The position numbers and the translations under genes were made by a program. Shown in pieces: positions 42,100-53,015 of a stretch of 64,000 nt of DNA; position 1 is the first letter of the stretch; the number at the start of each line of letters is the position of its first letter. The notes under the pieces were generated by a model, which saw nothing but the letters and a program-made list of their open reading frames with translations, searched no databases and was not told the DNA's origin. Source of the DNA: Zea mays (lineage: Eukaryota; Streptophyta; Magnoliopsida; Poales; Poaceae); NCBI RefSeq assembly GCF_902167145.1, contig NC_050105.1:141531988-141595987 (forward strand), in the 5' to 3' direction.

Positions 42100-42345
42100 T
42101 AGCCCATCCACGCTAATAACTCGTGGCCTCAATAGGCTGCTTACCTATAAAGAGAGAACCTATGGCGAAGCCCGCCCCGCGACAGCCTGCGAAAGTGCCA
42201 AGGACCATTCTGTTATGAAACCCTAACGAAATATTATGTGGGTAAATACCGAATTTACCCCTAAGAAGTCTCACGTCTCTATATAAGCAACATGTATACC
42301 CACTCATAATACAGAGAATAAAAATGTTAGATATCCAACCCTACA
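42100..42345 (+). other. Promoter-like or LTR-like fragment
   Basis: CTATATAAGC at 42278-42287 looks like a plus-strand TATA box, and AATAAA follows near 42318. It lies next to the Copia relic but in the opposite sense, so it may be a scrap of another LTR. Confidence 0.3.
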
Positions 42346-42369
42346 TCATATGTCCCGTGCGTTTATTGA

Positions 42370-43290
42370 TCTGACGTGCTTCTAGTGAGGTAAATGATGA
42401 GGTATATAACTTCTTCATGTCTAATCTGCTGACGGGAGAGAATAGAGCAGATCTGGCATGGATGCATGGACAAGAATGGCAAGCCCAATCTCAAGTATGT
42501 GAAGATGCTTGTGTTTGGTTGAGCCATTTTGTTGATGAGAATAGAGATAGGAGACATGATGGGTTATTTTGGCTTGCACAAAGAAGGAATTGAGTTGTCA
42601 TATTGCCTCCCTAGTGAGTCTGTATGGTAAGAATTTTCTGATTCAATTGGCGCTCAACTAGGCTTACAATTCACAAAATATTTGAAATGCTTGAAACTTG
42701 CACTTTAGGAGCAAGATTCATGCATATTTACTATAATCATCAATAAAACAACACAATATTTATGTCTAGTAATTGAGTTGGAGGCAGGGCCCCAAACATT
42801 AGAGAAGATAAGCTCCAAAAGGATAATGAGACACATTATTAAATTTATTATAAGGCATTAGATAACTTTTTGCCTTTTTACAAGAATTACATATTGTTTG
42901 TTCATAGGACTCGGCCAAACATTACTAAATCTACTAATGACTTTACAACTATAGGAACCAAAGCATGACTAATCTATTATGTCACTTGACGAAACTTGGT
43001 TTTGTTGTATGGAAGACTTGATTTGGTGGACGGTAAGGATGGAAGAAGACAAAGTCCCTGATGGCACTGACCTATAAGAAGAGTTATCCTCATGGTCTGA
43101 TTCTCGACAAAGAAGACACTAGGACAAAATTCAAGATATGCATAATTATCTTTAGCATGGCAATGTACAGAATTAAGACTTTTACTAGCGTTATTAGAAA
43201 CATAAAGAATATTGTTTAAGAAAGGATTGCAGCTTTAAGTTTTAACAATAGAGTGTCCAATATGGCTAATCTTCACATATACCTGCACCA
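42370..43290 (-). pseudogene. Degenerate Copia pol (pre-integrase and integrase) relic
   Basis: The minus strand, with many stops and frame changes, shows MKISHIGHS, NNILYVSN, GQCHQGL, LPSLPSTKSSLPYNKTK, then CNSCKKAKS (zinc finger Cys pair), SHYPFG, FIDDYSKYA and HQQNGSTKHKHLHILEIGL. This is the GAG-pre-integrase and integrase core of a Copia element unlike the Sireviruses here (Tork/Ale-type wording). It is old and non-functional, with no LTRs recognised. Confidence 0.8.
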
Positions 43291-43618
43291 CTTGTCATGT
43301 GGATCTGTTCAGTCCTTTTGTATTTATCTCAGACTGTTAGCTTTTCAAGTTCTTATGTGATATGATCTATATATAGCTCCTATGTCTGCCTGGCCAATTG
43401 GAATCTAATGCATAAGATGTTGCATCAAACTTGTGCCAACAATTGAGAATAGTATGTCTCATCTTTTAGCATAGCCAGCACTTGGGCCTAGTATCGATGT
43501 AATGTTATGGGAGTTTGCACAGGGCGCGTGTCACGACGTACGCACTGCATTAAGAATACGGTACAAGCGGCTGAAACGAATTTAGTAAATGTACGTACGT
43601 ACTGAACAGATAAAAGTA
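43291..43618. other. Unassigned DNA downstream of the HyPRP gene
   Basis: AT-rich, with no supported feature; the tetramer ACGT/GTAC repeats near 43590-43600 (GTACGTACGTAC). Confidence 0.5.
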
Positions 43619-43624
43619 TTTATT
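43619..43624 (-). terminator. Poly(A) signal of the HyPRP gene
   Basis: AATAAA on the minus strand, about 195 bp after the stop codon. Confidence 0.6.
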
Positions 43625-43819
43625 CATACAGAGATCGAATAATACAAAACGATTAAAACAAACAGATCGAAAATCAATGCAAGCAAGGGAAGCCAAATCT
43701 GATCAGACAAGAGCTACGTGTACAGACCAGTACAAACGATACAAACCAAATAAATCTGAATCCAAACGATCCAGCTACACTCTTCAGCGACGAGCGCGCG
43801 GCTGAATGCGTGCTTAGAC

Positions 43820-44224
43820 TTAGAGGCATTTGAATCCGGTGGGCACGGTCTTGCCGCAGTGGTTGAGGATGAGGCTGAGGTCGACGGGCAGGTTGAGCTT
43901 GATTCCGAGGACCTCGCCCTTGATGGCGGTGCAGAGGCACACGGCGGCCTCGAGGTCGACGAGCCCCTCCAGCAGCCGGCAGCATGGCTCCGTGGGCGGC
44001 ACGCCCACCTTGGCCTTGATCAGTCCCAGCACGTTGGCGCACACGCCCAGCTTGAGCGCGTCGCGGGGGCACTTGCCGAACGAGGCCGGCGTCGGGGTCG
44101 GCGTCGACGGGGTGGACGGGGTCGGCGTGGGGCAGTTGCCACCGCAGGCGCTGGCCATGGCGATGAACACCGCCAGGTTCACGGCGAGGAACAGCGCGAC
44201 CGATGCCTTGCCTGCCAGTGCCAT
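43820..44224 (-). CDS. Hybrid proline-rich protein (8-cysteine motif, LTP-like), secreted
   Basis: A 134-aa intronless protein. The start is the ATG at 44224 (MALAGK), the only ATG at the head of the frame. It has a hydrophobic signal peptide (about residues 1-27, ending near ASAC), a short Pro/Thr/Ser-rich linker (CPTPTPSTPSTPTPTPAS), then an 8-cysteine domain with the order C, C, CC, CxC, C, C and the familiar CCRLLEGLVDLEAAVCLCTA core, ending FKCL. This is the HyPRP/DC2.15-like group of small cell-wall-associated proteins, distantly related to lipid transfer proteins; roles in wall extension, cold or defence are known for some relatives, not shown here. TATA box and poly(A) signal are in place. 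It is the only convincing ordinary gene in the window. Confidence 0.92.
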   Translation of the reverse strand: MALAGKASVALFLAVNLAVFIAMASACGGNCPTPTPSTPSTPTPTPASFGKCPRDALKLGVCANVLGLIKAKVGVPPTEPCCRLLEGLVDLEAAVCLCTAIKGEVLGIKLNLPVDLSLILNHCGKTVPTGFKCL

Positions 44225-44365
44225 TATACACACACAGCGACAGCTGCTCGATCACAAGCACGAATTATGCGGAGTGATTAGGCTGGCTGGGCGGCCTTAT
44301 ATTAATAACCCGACTGCTAATAAGCGCCTGTGATGTGATGGTTCATGGAGATGCTGCTCGGTGTG

Positions 44366-44374
44366 CCATTTATA
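44366..44374 (-). promoter_or_regulatory. TATA box of the HyPRP gene
   Basis: Minus strand TATAAATGG, about 145 bp upstream of the ATG; implies a 5' leader of about 110 bases. A weaker TTAATATAAGG sits nearer the ATG (about 44298-44308). Confidence 0.65.
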
Positions 44375-44417
44375 GCAGCAAACAACACTGGTGCAACGTT
44401 TGATAAATTATTAGAGC

Positions 44418-44652
44418 GTTAAACTTCCCGTGACCGTGGATGCATCAATGCATGTGACGGTGATTATTATTTGATGGGTGATCATGATTTGTTTCGAATA
44501 TGTAAAGCCCAACAGTGCTAGCGATCAAGATTGCTGCATTTGTTGATGCATGTTGACGTTTGTTATTCTCGCTCGATGGTGGATCTCGTACTAGTTTAGT
44601 TCAGTAACTTGCCATATATATGGGTTGGCTGGTTTGTACCTTGTAACATGCC
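44418..44652 (-). repeat. HyPRP upstream region, proximal copy of a diverged duplication
   Basis: Shares an ordered series of blocks with 45758-45996: TTCCCGTGA, GCATGTGA.GG.GATT, GATGGGTGAT, GTGCTAGCGATCAAGATT against GCGCTAGTGGCCAAGATT, TTGCTGCATT, CTCGATGGT, TTCAGTAACTTG and CCTTGTAACATGC. Confidence 0.8.
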
Positions 44653-44841
44653 ATGCCATGGAAACGGGTTTCAAATTGTCGTGTTAATCAGAGGACAGCA
44701 GAGCTGAGACGAAGGGCGTCAACTGGTGACTTCGTGTCGTTGTTGTGTTAATCTGCGTTTTTCTTTGACATGTAGTATGGGCACAATTGTTAGCTTCAAA
44801 AGAAAAGGCCAATTGTTGAGTTTGTCTCAAAAAAAATCTAG

Positions 44842-45017
44842 GGGTGTTTGAATGCACTAGAGCTAATAGTTAGTTGGCAAAAAATTACTAGTGGAATTAG
44901 CTAGCTAACAAATAGCTAGCTAACTATTAGCTAATTTACTAAAAGTAGCTAATATAATAGCTAACCTATTAGTTACATTGTTTAGTTACACTATTAGCTC
45001 TAGTATATTCAAACACT
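44842..45017. mobile_element. MITE (Tourist-like)
   Basis: Long inverted ends: GGGTGTTTGAATGCACTAGA and its near-perfect complement TCTAGTATATTCAAACACTC; AGCTAATAGTTAG-type repeats fill the middle. It lies about 0.5 kb upstream of the HyPRP TATA box. Confidence 0.75.
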
Positions 45018-45527
45018 CTATAAGTATGCAAGTTATGAAATCTGTTGTTTGGCTATTCTCTAGAAAAGTTTAGTAGTGATATTTCTCTCTCATCATGTAT
45101 CTAGGTTGCTTTAGCTACCTAAAAACCAGGAAAAACTTCACATAAGTTGTGGTTAGCTGAAATGCTATTGAAATTGCTTCATGCCCAGTAAGGATAGTAA
45201 GGTTTCCTAATCGATTTAACCTTGAGTATACATGTATAATTTTTTAAAAATATTTCACACCTCTAAAATGTTTTGGATTCTAATTTCTCGATCTGATGAG
45301 TATAGTGTTGGAGCGAAGGCTGAACCCGATCGCGATCAAATTTACCCAGTTTGATTTCACCATGTTTGAGCGCAGGACCCACAACAGCTGAGGACTTCGC
45401 TTATTGTCGACAGCGGATACCTCGCGCCCACAGCCACCGAAGGGCGACCACAAGGAGAGTACATGAGGCACACGAGTACAAGGAGCCAAGGAGGATCGGA
45501 GGAGTTTAAAACAAATTCATTGAAAGT
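45018..45527. other. Unassigned DNA
   Basis: No supported gene or repeat; short ORFs only. Confidence 0.5.
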
Positions 45528-45529
45528 TA

Positions 45530-45609
45530 CTCCCTCCGTTTCGTTTTATTTGTCGCTGGATAGTGCAAAATTGAACTATCCAGCGACAACTAAAAAGAAA
45601 CGGAGGGAG
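45530..45609. mobile_element. Stowaway MITE, complete
   Basis: 80 bp, CTCCCTCCGTTTC...GAAACGGAGGGAG, flanked by TA on both sides (45528-45529, 45610-45611). The arms continue as a near-perfect hairpin (TGTCGCTGGATAGT / ACTATCCAGCGACA). Confidence 0.9.
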
Positions 45610-45757
45610 TAATAGATTAGAATTTTGGTACTTTGTTGTCTCATTTTTTTTATAAAAAAAACCGAGATGGTTCAACTCTTCCATTAAGTAGCATTTTATA
45701 TGGTCGCTTGAGCGGTTGCATTTTATATATCGATGCAATACTGAGTAGTTGGTGGTG

Positions 45758-45996
45758 AGTTAACATTCCCGTGAGCATTCATGCATGTGAGGGCGATTAG
45801 ATGGGTGATCTGGATTTGTTCCACAAATATTTGGGCGGTACTGCTAGAAATAGGTTTCGATGTAGAACAGCGCTAGTGGCCAAGATTTGCTGCATTGGTC
45901 GACACACATGTTCATGTTTGTTCTCGCTTGATGGTTGATCACTTATTCAGTTCAGCAATTTGTCATATGGGTTGGTTGCCTGTATCTTGTAACATG
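45758..45996 (-). repeat. Distal copy of the HyPRP upstream region
   Basis: Diverged partner of 44418-44652 in the same orientation. No HyPRP coding sequence remains on its downstream side; MITEs and other DNA lie there instead. Confidence 0.78.
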
Positions 45997-46283
45997 CTCA
46001 AGTGCCCAAGAAATATTTTAGAACGTTTTACGCCTGTCGTCACTGTCCTATTAGTGATCACACGAACGGCAGAGGTACCACGATGATGGGCGCATTTGCT
46101 TGAAATGGTTCTTTGTGGCACTTGCGAGGTCAGCGTCATCTATTGTTGTTATGTTCATACAAAGAGGCTTGAATGTGCTTGAAAAGAGTGTAAGCAACAA
46201 CGGTGGGGGTTGCCCTCCTTTTGGGATATTTTGTTCTTTTTGTTTGAATGTGGCTAGGTGGTTCCCTTTTGTTTATAAAAATA

Positions 46284-46449
46284 CTCTCTCTGTCCCAAAT
46301 TAGTATTTATTTTAGCTCTTTTGCCTTGATTTTTATGTCTATATTCAAATTGATGATGATGAATGTCGACACATATACAAAACACATACTACATCAATTA
46401 TTATATCCATTAAAAACTTAGAATGAATTTTATTTTAGGACAGAGGGAG
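46284..46449. mobile_element. Stowaway-like MITE, larger type
   Basis: CTCTCTCTGTCCCAAATTAG at one end and AGGACAGAGGGAG at the other, TA at the left flank. Inner AT-rich part. Confidence 0.65.
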
Positions 46450-47518
46450 TTCTAACACTTCTAACCTTATGCTTAGAAGCTTAAGAGACTAATGATGCTT
46501 ACAAGTTCGGGCCATATCAAGTGTACTATCAAACCATCCAAAACATCCAATCTAGATCCATAGGTTTCATATTAATTGAGTTAAATGTAATATAGGTACT
46601 AAGTTTCAATTGAAAGGGGCTAAATGTAAATAGTAGTCACCATTGGATTTAAATTGAATGCACCAAATTGTTTGATTGCACACTTGCGTTAATATGATTG
46701 ATTGCAGATGATATGTTCTCTACAGTTTCATAGATAATTACATAAAACTAAACAAAGTTGCTTTTGTTTATGTTCTTTCTTTATTCATTTTCTAACACAA
46801 TGCTTATAGACATACTCTGTGATATGTATCTGGTTATGATAGATTTACCAAATACTTCCACATTCAGAGTTCTCCCCTTTTCATCGTAAATCTATGAGCC
46901 TTCGATGTGTGTTTAATTAAAATCTTAGCTCAAGTTATATCAATTTTGTTGTAGCTTGTATGTTTCCAAAACATCATGAACCTAAATTTTGATTTTTTAT
47001 ATTTGAATGTTATTGGCTGCTATAGTTTTTTCATATTCTAAGTCAAAACTGCTTATTGTACCTTTTTATTTAAACTTTATTTTTGCATTATGTTCAAAAC
47101 ATAAGTTCATAGTCATAGGCTCGCTATTAGTTACTATTTTGGCATAAATAGTCATATTAGTGCTCTGTATGTTGAATTGCCTTTATAATAATTTTTTGTT
47201 AGTATTTTTGTAAAAATAGACTACTTATTACAATTAATAGATATGTTTATTCTCATAATCATGCAATTTATGAATGCACAAATTTACATGAAGTTGCAAC
47301 TTAAACCACATAATTACTTTTCATAAAGTATTAGTATAATTTAAAATCTTAAAATTGATTGCTAGTGTCGTATTATGTGTTTTACTCAAGTAATATTTTT
47401 CATGATTGCTAAACTGTAAATTTATATAGTTATAGTTCATGCATGTATATAAACTTTGTCTATGTTGTGTGCCTTTCGGCCCCACCATCCTGCATCCTAC
47501 GTCCATATCATGTGGATG
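46450..47518. other. AT-rich intergenic DNA
   Basis: No ORF, RNA gene or clear repeat. The last 80 bp before 47600 belong to the tandem repeat described at 57039. Confidence 0.5.
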
Positions 47519-47599
47519 CGCTATTTTAGGGATCTATTTTTATGGCAATTATAGACGCGATGCGAGGTTTTTAGCGTAAAAATCATCACGTTTGAGCAT

Positions 47600-48929
47600 T
47601 GAAAGTCGCCTAGAGGGGGGGTGAATAGGGCGAAACTGAAATTTACAAATATAAACACAACTACAAGCCGGGGTTAGCGTTAGTAATAAAGAAACGAGTC
47701 CGTGAGAGAGGGCGGAAAACAAATCCCAAGTAAATAAACAAGTAAGACACGGAGATTTGTTTTACCGAGGTTCGGTTCTTGCAAACCTACTCCCCGTTGA
47801 GGAGGCCACAAAGGCCGGGTCTCTTTCAATCCTTCCCTCTCTCAAACGATCCACGGATCGAGTGAGCTTTCTCTTCTCAATCACTTGGAACACAAAGTTC
47901 CCGCAAGGACCACCACAAGATTGGTGTCTCTTGCCTCAATTACAAGTGAGTTTGATTGCAAAGAAAAGGATCAAGAAAGAAGAAAGCAATCCAAGCGCAA
48001 GAGCTCGAAAGAACACAAGCAAATCACTCTCTCTAGTCACTATTGTGTTGTGTGGAATTTGGAGAGGATTTGATCTCTTTGGTGTGTCTAGAATTGAATG
48101 CTAGAGCTCTTGTAGTAGTTGGGAAGTGGAAAACTTGGATGCAATGAATGGTGGGGTGGTTGGGGTATTTATAGCCCCAACCACCAAAAGTGGTCGTTGG
48201 AAGGCTGTCTGCTCGATGGCGCACCGGACAGTCCGGTGCACACCGGACAGTCCGGTGCCCCCTGCCACGTCATCACTGTCGTTGGATTCTGACCGTTGGA
48301 GCTTCTGACTTGTGGGCCCGCCTGAGTGTCCGGTGCACACCGGACAGGTACTGTTCCTTGTCCGGTGTGCCAGTATGGGCACGCCTGCCATCTGCGCGCG
48401 CAGAGCGCGCATTAAATGCGCGGCAGAGAGCCGTTGGCGCGGAGGTAGCCGTTGCACCTTAGTCGCACCGGACAGTCCGGTGCACACCGGACAGTCCGGT
48501 GCACACCGGACAGTCCGGTGAATTTTAGCGGACTAGCCGTTGGCGTTTCCCGAAGCTGGCGAGTTCCTGAGCTCGACCTCCCTTGGCGCACCGGACACTG
48601 TCCGATGTACACCGGACAGTCCGGTGAATTATAGCGCGAGTGCCTCTGGAAATTCCCGAAGGTGGCGAGTTTGAGTCTGAGTTCCCCTGGTGCACCGGAC
48701 ATGTCCGGTGGCACACCGGACAGTCCGGTGCGCCAGACCAGGGGTGCCTTCGGTTGCCCCTTTGCTCCTTTGTTGAATCCAAAACTTGGTCTTTTTATTG
48801 GCTGAGTGTGAACCTTTTACACCTGTATAATCTATACACTTGGGCAAACTAGTTAGTCCAAAGATTTGTGTTGGACAATTCAACCACCAAAATTATATAG
48901 GAACTAGGTGTAAGCCTAATTCCCTTTCA
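47600..48929 (-). repeat. 3' LTR of element F (1330 bp)
   Basis: TG...CA on the minus strand. Palindrome cluster 48222-48730. Relative to the 5' LTR it has one extra palindrome unit at 48466-48520 (three in a row instead of two) and a further one at 48692-48730, which accounts for the 40-bp excess length. Confidence 0.92.
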
Positions 48930-49759
48930 ATCTCCCCCTTTTTGGTGATTGATGCCAACACAAACCAAAGCAAATATAGAAGTGCATAATTGAACTAGTT
49001 TGCATGATGTAAGTGTAAAGGTAGCTTGGAATTTAGCCAATATTATTACTTACAAGATATGCATGGATTGTTTCTTATTTATAACATTTTGGACCACGCT
49101 TTCACCACATGTTTTGTCTTTGCAAACTCTTTTGTAAATCATTTTCAAAAGTTCTTTTGCAAATAGTCAAAGGTAAATGAATAAGATTTTTGCAAAGCAT
49201 TTTCAAGATTTGAAATTTTCTCCCCCTGTTTCAAATGCTTTTCTTTTGACTAAACAAAACTCCCCCTAAAGGAGATCCTCCTCTTAGTGTTCAAGAGGGT
49301 TTTGATATATCATTTTGAAATACTACTTTCTCCCCTTTTTGAACACAATAGGAAAATCAATTGATAAATATTCAACACTAAGTTTTTGAAATCGGTGGTG
49401 GTGCGGTCCTTTTGCTTTGGGCTCCTTTCTCCCCCTTTTTGGCATTAATCGCCAAAAACGGAATCATTAGAGCCCGCAAAGTGCCATCTTCCCCTTTGGT
49501 CATAAATAAATGAGTTAAGATTATACCAAAGACGAAGTTCCTTTGCTTGGTGCTCATGTTTTCTCCCCCTCGGATGGAGAGTGGTATGTAGCGACGGCGA
49601 AGGTTGAGTTACGGAGTGGAAGCCTTTTTGTCTTCGCCGAAGACTCCAATTCCCTTTCAATATACCTATGACTTGGTTTGAAATAGACTTGAAAACACAT
49701 TAGTCATACCATAGGAAGGGGATACGATCAAAGATATATAAATGAGCTATGTGTGCAAT
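48930..49759 (-). other. 3' noncoding region of element F with repeated polypurine tracts
   Basis: No env-like ORF. On the minus strand, AGGGGGAG-type tracts recur near 48932, 49222, 49261, 49331, 49431 and 49563; the one touching the LTR (AAAAAGGGGGAGAT) is the likely functional tract. Confidence 0.8.
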
Positions 49760-52700
49760 CTAACAAAAGAAATTGCGCGAATCAAGAATATTGAGCTCAT
49801 GCCTAAGTTTGTTAAAAGATTGTTCATCAAGAGGCTTGGTAAAGATATCGGCTAATTGATCTTTAGTGTTAATGTAAGAAATCTCGATATCTCCCTTTTG
49901 TTGGTGATCCCTAAGAAAATGATACCGAATGGCTATGTGTTTAGTGCGGCTATGCTCGACGGGATTGTCGGCCATTTTGATTGCACTCTCATTATCACAT
50001 AGCAAAGGGACTTTGGTTAATTTGTAACCGTAGTCCCGCAGGGTTTGTCTCATCCAAAGCAATTGCGCGCAACAATGACCTGCGGCAATGTACTCGGCTT
50101 CGGCGGTGGAAAGAGCGACCGAATTTTGCTTCTTTGAAGCCCAAGACACCAAGGATCTTCCCAAGAACTGGCAAGTCCCTGATGTGCTCTTTCTATTGAT
50201 TTTGCACCCCGCCCAATCGGCATCGGAATAACCAATTAAATCAAATGTGGATCCCTTAGGATACCAAAGCCCAAACTTAGGAGTATAAGCCAAATATCTC
50301 AAGATTCGTTTTACGGCCGTAAGGTGAGCTTCCTTAGGGTCGGCTTGGAATCTTGCACACATGCATACGGAAAGCATAATATCCGGTCGAGATGCACATA
50401 AATAGAGTAAAGAACCTATCATCGACCGGTACACCTTTTGATCCACGGACTTACCTCCCGTGTCGAGGTCGAGATGCCCATTAGTTCCCATGGGTGTCTT
50501 GATGGGCTTGGCATCCTTCATTCCAAACTTGGTTAAGATGTCTTGAGTGTATTTTGTTTGGCTAATGAAGGTGCCCTCTTGGAGTTGCTTCACTTGGAAT
50601 CCTAGAAAATACTTCAACTCCCCCATCATAGACATCTCAAACTTCTGTGTCATGATCCTACTAAACTCTTCACATGTAGACTCGTTAGTAGACCCAAATA
50701 TAATATCATCAACATAAATTTGGCATACAAACAAGTCATTTTCAAGAGTTTTAGTAAAGAGTGTAGGATCGGCTTTACCGACTTTGAATCCATTTGTAAT
50801 AAGAAAATCTCTAAGGCATTCATACCATGCTCTTGGGGCTTGCTTGAGCCCATAAAGCGCCTTAGAGAGCTTATAGACATGGTTAGGATACTCATTGTCT
50901 TCAAAGCCGTGAGGTTGCTCAACATAGACCTCTTCCTTGATTGGTCCATTGAGGAAGGCACTTTTCACGTCCATTTGATAAAGCTTAAAGCCATGGTAAG
51001 TAGCATAGGCCAATAATATGCGAATTGACTCAAGCCTAGCTACGGGTGCATAGGTTTCACCAAAATCCAAACCTTCGACTTGGGAGTATCCCTTGGCCAC
51101 AAGTCGAGCTTTGTTCCTTGTCACCACACCATGCTCGTCTTGCTTGTTGCGGAAGACCCATTTGGTTCCTACAACATTTTGGTTAGGACGTGGAACTAAA
51201 TGCCATACCTCATTTCTCGTGAAGTTGTTGAGCTCCTCTTGCATCGCCACCACCCAATCCGAATCTTGAAGTGCTTCCTCTACCTTGTGTGGCTCAATAG
51301 AGGAAACAAACGAGTAATGTTCACAAAAATGTGCAACACGAGATCGAGTAGTTACCCCCTTATGAATGTCGTCGAGGATGGTGTCGACGGGGTGATCTCG
51401 TTGGATTGCTTGGTGGACTCTTGGGTGTGGCGGTCTTTGCTCTTCATCCTCCTTGTCTTGATCATTTGTATCTCCCCCTTGATTATTGCCATCATCTTGA
51501 GGTGGCTCATTTGCTTGATCTTCTACTTCATCAACTTGAGCCTCTTCCTCATTTTGAGTTGGTGGAGATGCTAGCGTGGAGGAGGATGGTTGATCTTGTG
51601 CAATTGGAGGCTCTTCGGATTCCTTAGGACACACATCCCCAATGGACATGTTCCTTAGCGCGATGCATGGAGCCTCTTCTTCACCTGTCTCATCAAGATC
51701 AACTTGCTCTATTTGAGAGCCATTAGTTTCATCAAACACAACATCACATGAGACTTCAACTAGTCCAGTGGACTTGTTAAAGACCCTATATGCCCTTGTG
51801 TTTGAGTCATAACCAAGTAAAAAGCCTTCTACAGTCTTAGGAGCAAATTTAGATTTTCTACCTCTTTTAACAAGTATAAAGCATTTGCTACCAAAGACTC
51901 TAAAATATGAAATGTTGGGCTTTTTACCGATTAGGAGTTCATATGATGTCTTCTTGAGGATTCGGTGTAGATATAATCGGTTGATGGCGTAGCAGGCGGT
52001 GTTGACTGCCTCGGCCCAAAACCGATCCGAAGTCTTATATTCATCAAGCATGGTCCTTGCCATGTCCAATAGAGTTCGATTCTTCCTCTCCACTACACCA
52101 TTTTGTTGAGGTGTGTAGGGAGAAGAGAACTCATGCTTGATGCCCTCTTCCTTAAGAAAACCTTCGATTTGAGAGTTCTTGAACTCCGTCCCGTTGTCGC
52201 TTCTTATTTTCTTGATCCTTAAGGCGAACTCATTTTGAGCCCGTCTCAAGAATCCCTTTAAGGTCTCTTGGGTTTGAGATTTTTCCTGTAAAAAGAATAC
52301 CCAAGTGAAGCGAGAATAATCATCCACAATAACTAGACAGTACTTACTTCCACCGATGCTTATGTAAGCGATCGGGCCGAATAGGTCCATGTGTAGGAGC
52401 TCCAGTGGCCTGTCGGTCGTCATTATGTTCTTGTGTGGATGATGAGCTCCAACTTGCTTTCCTGCCTGGCATGCGCTACAGATCCTGTCTTTCTCAAAAT
52501 GAACATTTGTTAATCCTAAAATGTGTTCTCCCTTTAGAAGCTTGTGAAGATTCTTCATCCCAACATGTGCTAGTCGGCGATGCCAGAGCCAGCCCATGTT
52601 AGTCTTAGCAATTAAGCAAGTGTCGAGTTCAGCTCTATCAAAATCTACCAAGTATAGCTGACCCTCTAACACTCCCTTAAATGCTATTGAATCACCACTT

Positions 52701-53002
52701 CTTCTAAAGACAGTGACACCTACATCAGTGAATAGACAGTTGTAGCCCATTTGACATAATTGAGATACGGAAAGCAAATTGTAGTCTAATGAATCTACAA
52801 GAAAAACATTGGAAATAGAATGGTCGGGTGATATAGCAATTTTACCAAGACCTTTGACCAAACCTTGATTTCCATCCCCAAATGTGATAGCTCGTTGGGG
52901 ATCTTGGTTTTTCTCGTAGGAGGAGAACATCCTTTTCTCCCCTGTCATATGGTTTGTGCACCCGCTGTCGAGTATCCAACTTGAGCCCCCGGATGCATAA
53001 AC
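49760..53002 (-). CDS. Sirevirus F pol polyprotein
   Basis: An uninterrupted Copia Pol of 1080 codons. The frame opens exactly at GTT 53002 because the preceding triplet in frame is TAG (53005-53003); the first ATG (52948) lies after the protease DSG motif and cannot be the true start. Domains: protease DSG, HHCC finger, integrase ([23 protein letters not shown]), acidic linker, RT with YVDD, RNase H ([15 protein letters not shown]). Pol is +1 relative to gag, as in the other Sireviruses. The AG just before GTT is acceptor-like. Confidence 0.92.
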   Translation of the reverse strand, partial: VYASGGSSWILDSGCTNHMTGEKRMFSSYEKNQDPQRAITFGDGNQGLVKGLGKIAISPDHSISNVFLVDSLDYNLLSVSQLCQMGYNCLFTDVGVTVFRRSGDSIAFKGVLEGQLYLVDFDRAELDTCLIAKTNMGWLWHRRLAHVGMKNLHKLLKGEHILGLTNVHFEKDRICSACQAGKQVGAHHPHKNIMTTDRPLELLHMDLFGPIAYISIGGSKYCLVIVDDYSRFTWVFFLQEKSQTQETLKGFLRRAQNEFALRIKKIRSDNGTEFKNSQIEGFLKEEGIKHEFSSPYTPQQNGVVERKNRTLLDMARTMLDEYKTSDRFWAEAVNTACYAINRLYLHRILKKTSYELLIGKKPNISYFRVFGSKCFILVKRGRKSKFAPKTVEGFLLGYDSNTRAYRVFNKSTGLVEVSCDVVFDETNGSQIEQVDLDETGEEEAPCIALRNMSIGDVCPKESEEPPIAQDQPSSSTLASPPTQNEEEAQVDEVEDQANEPPQDDGNNQGGDTNDQDKEDEEQRPPHPRVHQAIQRDHPVDTILDDIHKGVTTRSRVAHFCEHYSFVSSIEPHKVEEALQDSDWVVAMQEELNNFTRNEVWHLVPRPNQNVVGTKWVFRNKQDEHGVVTRNKARLVAKGYSQVEGLDFGETYAPVARLESIRILLAYATYHGFKLYQMDVKSAFLNGPIKEEVYVEQPHGFEDNEYPNHVYKLSKALYGLKQAPRAWYECLRDFLITNGFKVGKADPTLFTKTLENDLFVCQIYVDDIIFGSTNESTCEEFSRIMTQKFEMSMMGELKYFLGFQVKQLQEGTFISQTKYTQDILTKFGMKDAKPIKTPMGTNGHLDLDTGGKSVDQKVYRSMIGSLLYLCASRPDIMLSVCMCARFQADPKEAHLTAVKRILRYLAYTPKFGLWYPKGSTFDLIGYSDADWAGCKINRKSTSGTCQFLGRSLVSWASKKQNSVALSTAEAEYIAAGHCCAQLLWMRQTLRDYGYKLTKVPLLCDNESAIKMADNPVEHSRTKHIAIRYHFLRDHQQKGDIEISYINTKDQLADIFTKPLDEQSFNKLRHELNILDSRNFFC

Positions 53003-53015
53003 CTACAAAACAATT

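Noticed and set aside
43674..44261. Alternative minus-strand frame over the HyPRP gene
   Set aside because: Arg/Ala/His-rich shadow of the real frame, without motifs; the 134-aa frame has signal peptide and eight cysteines.
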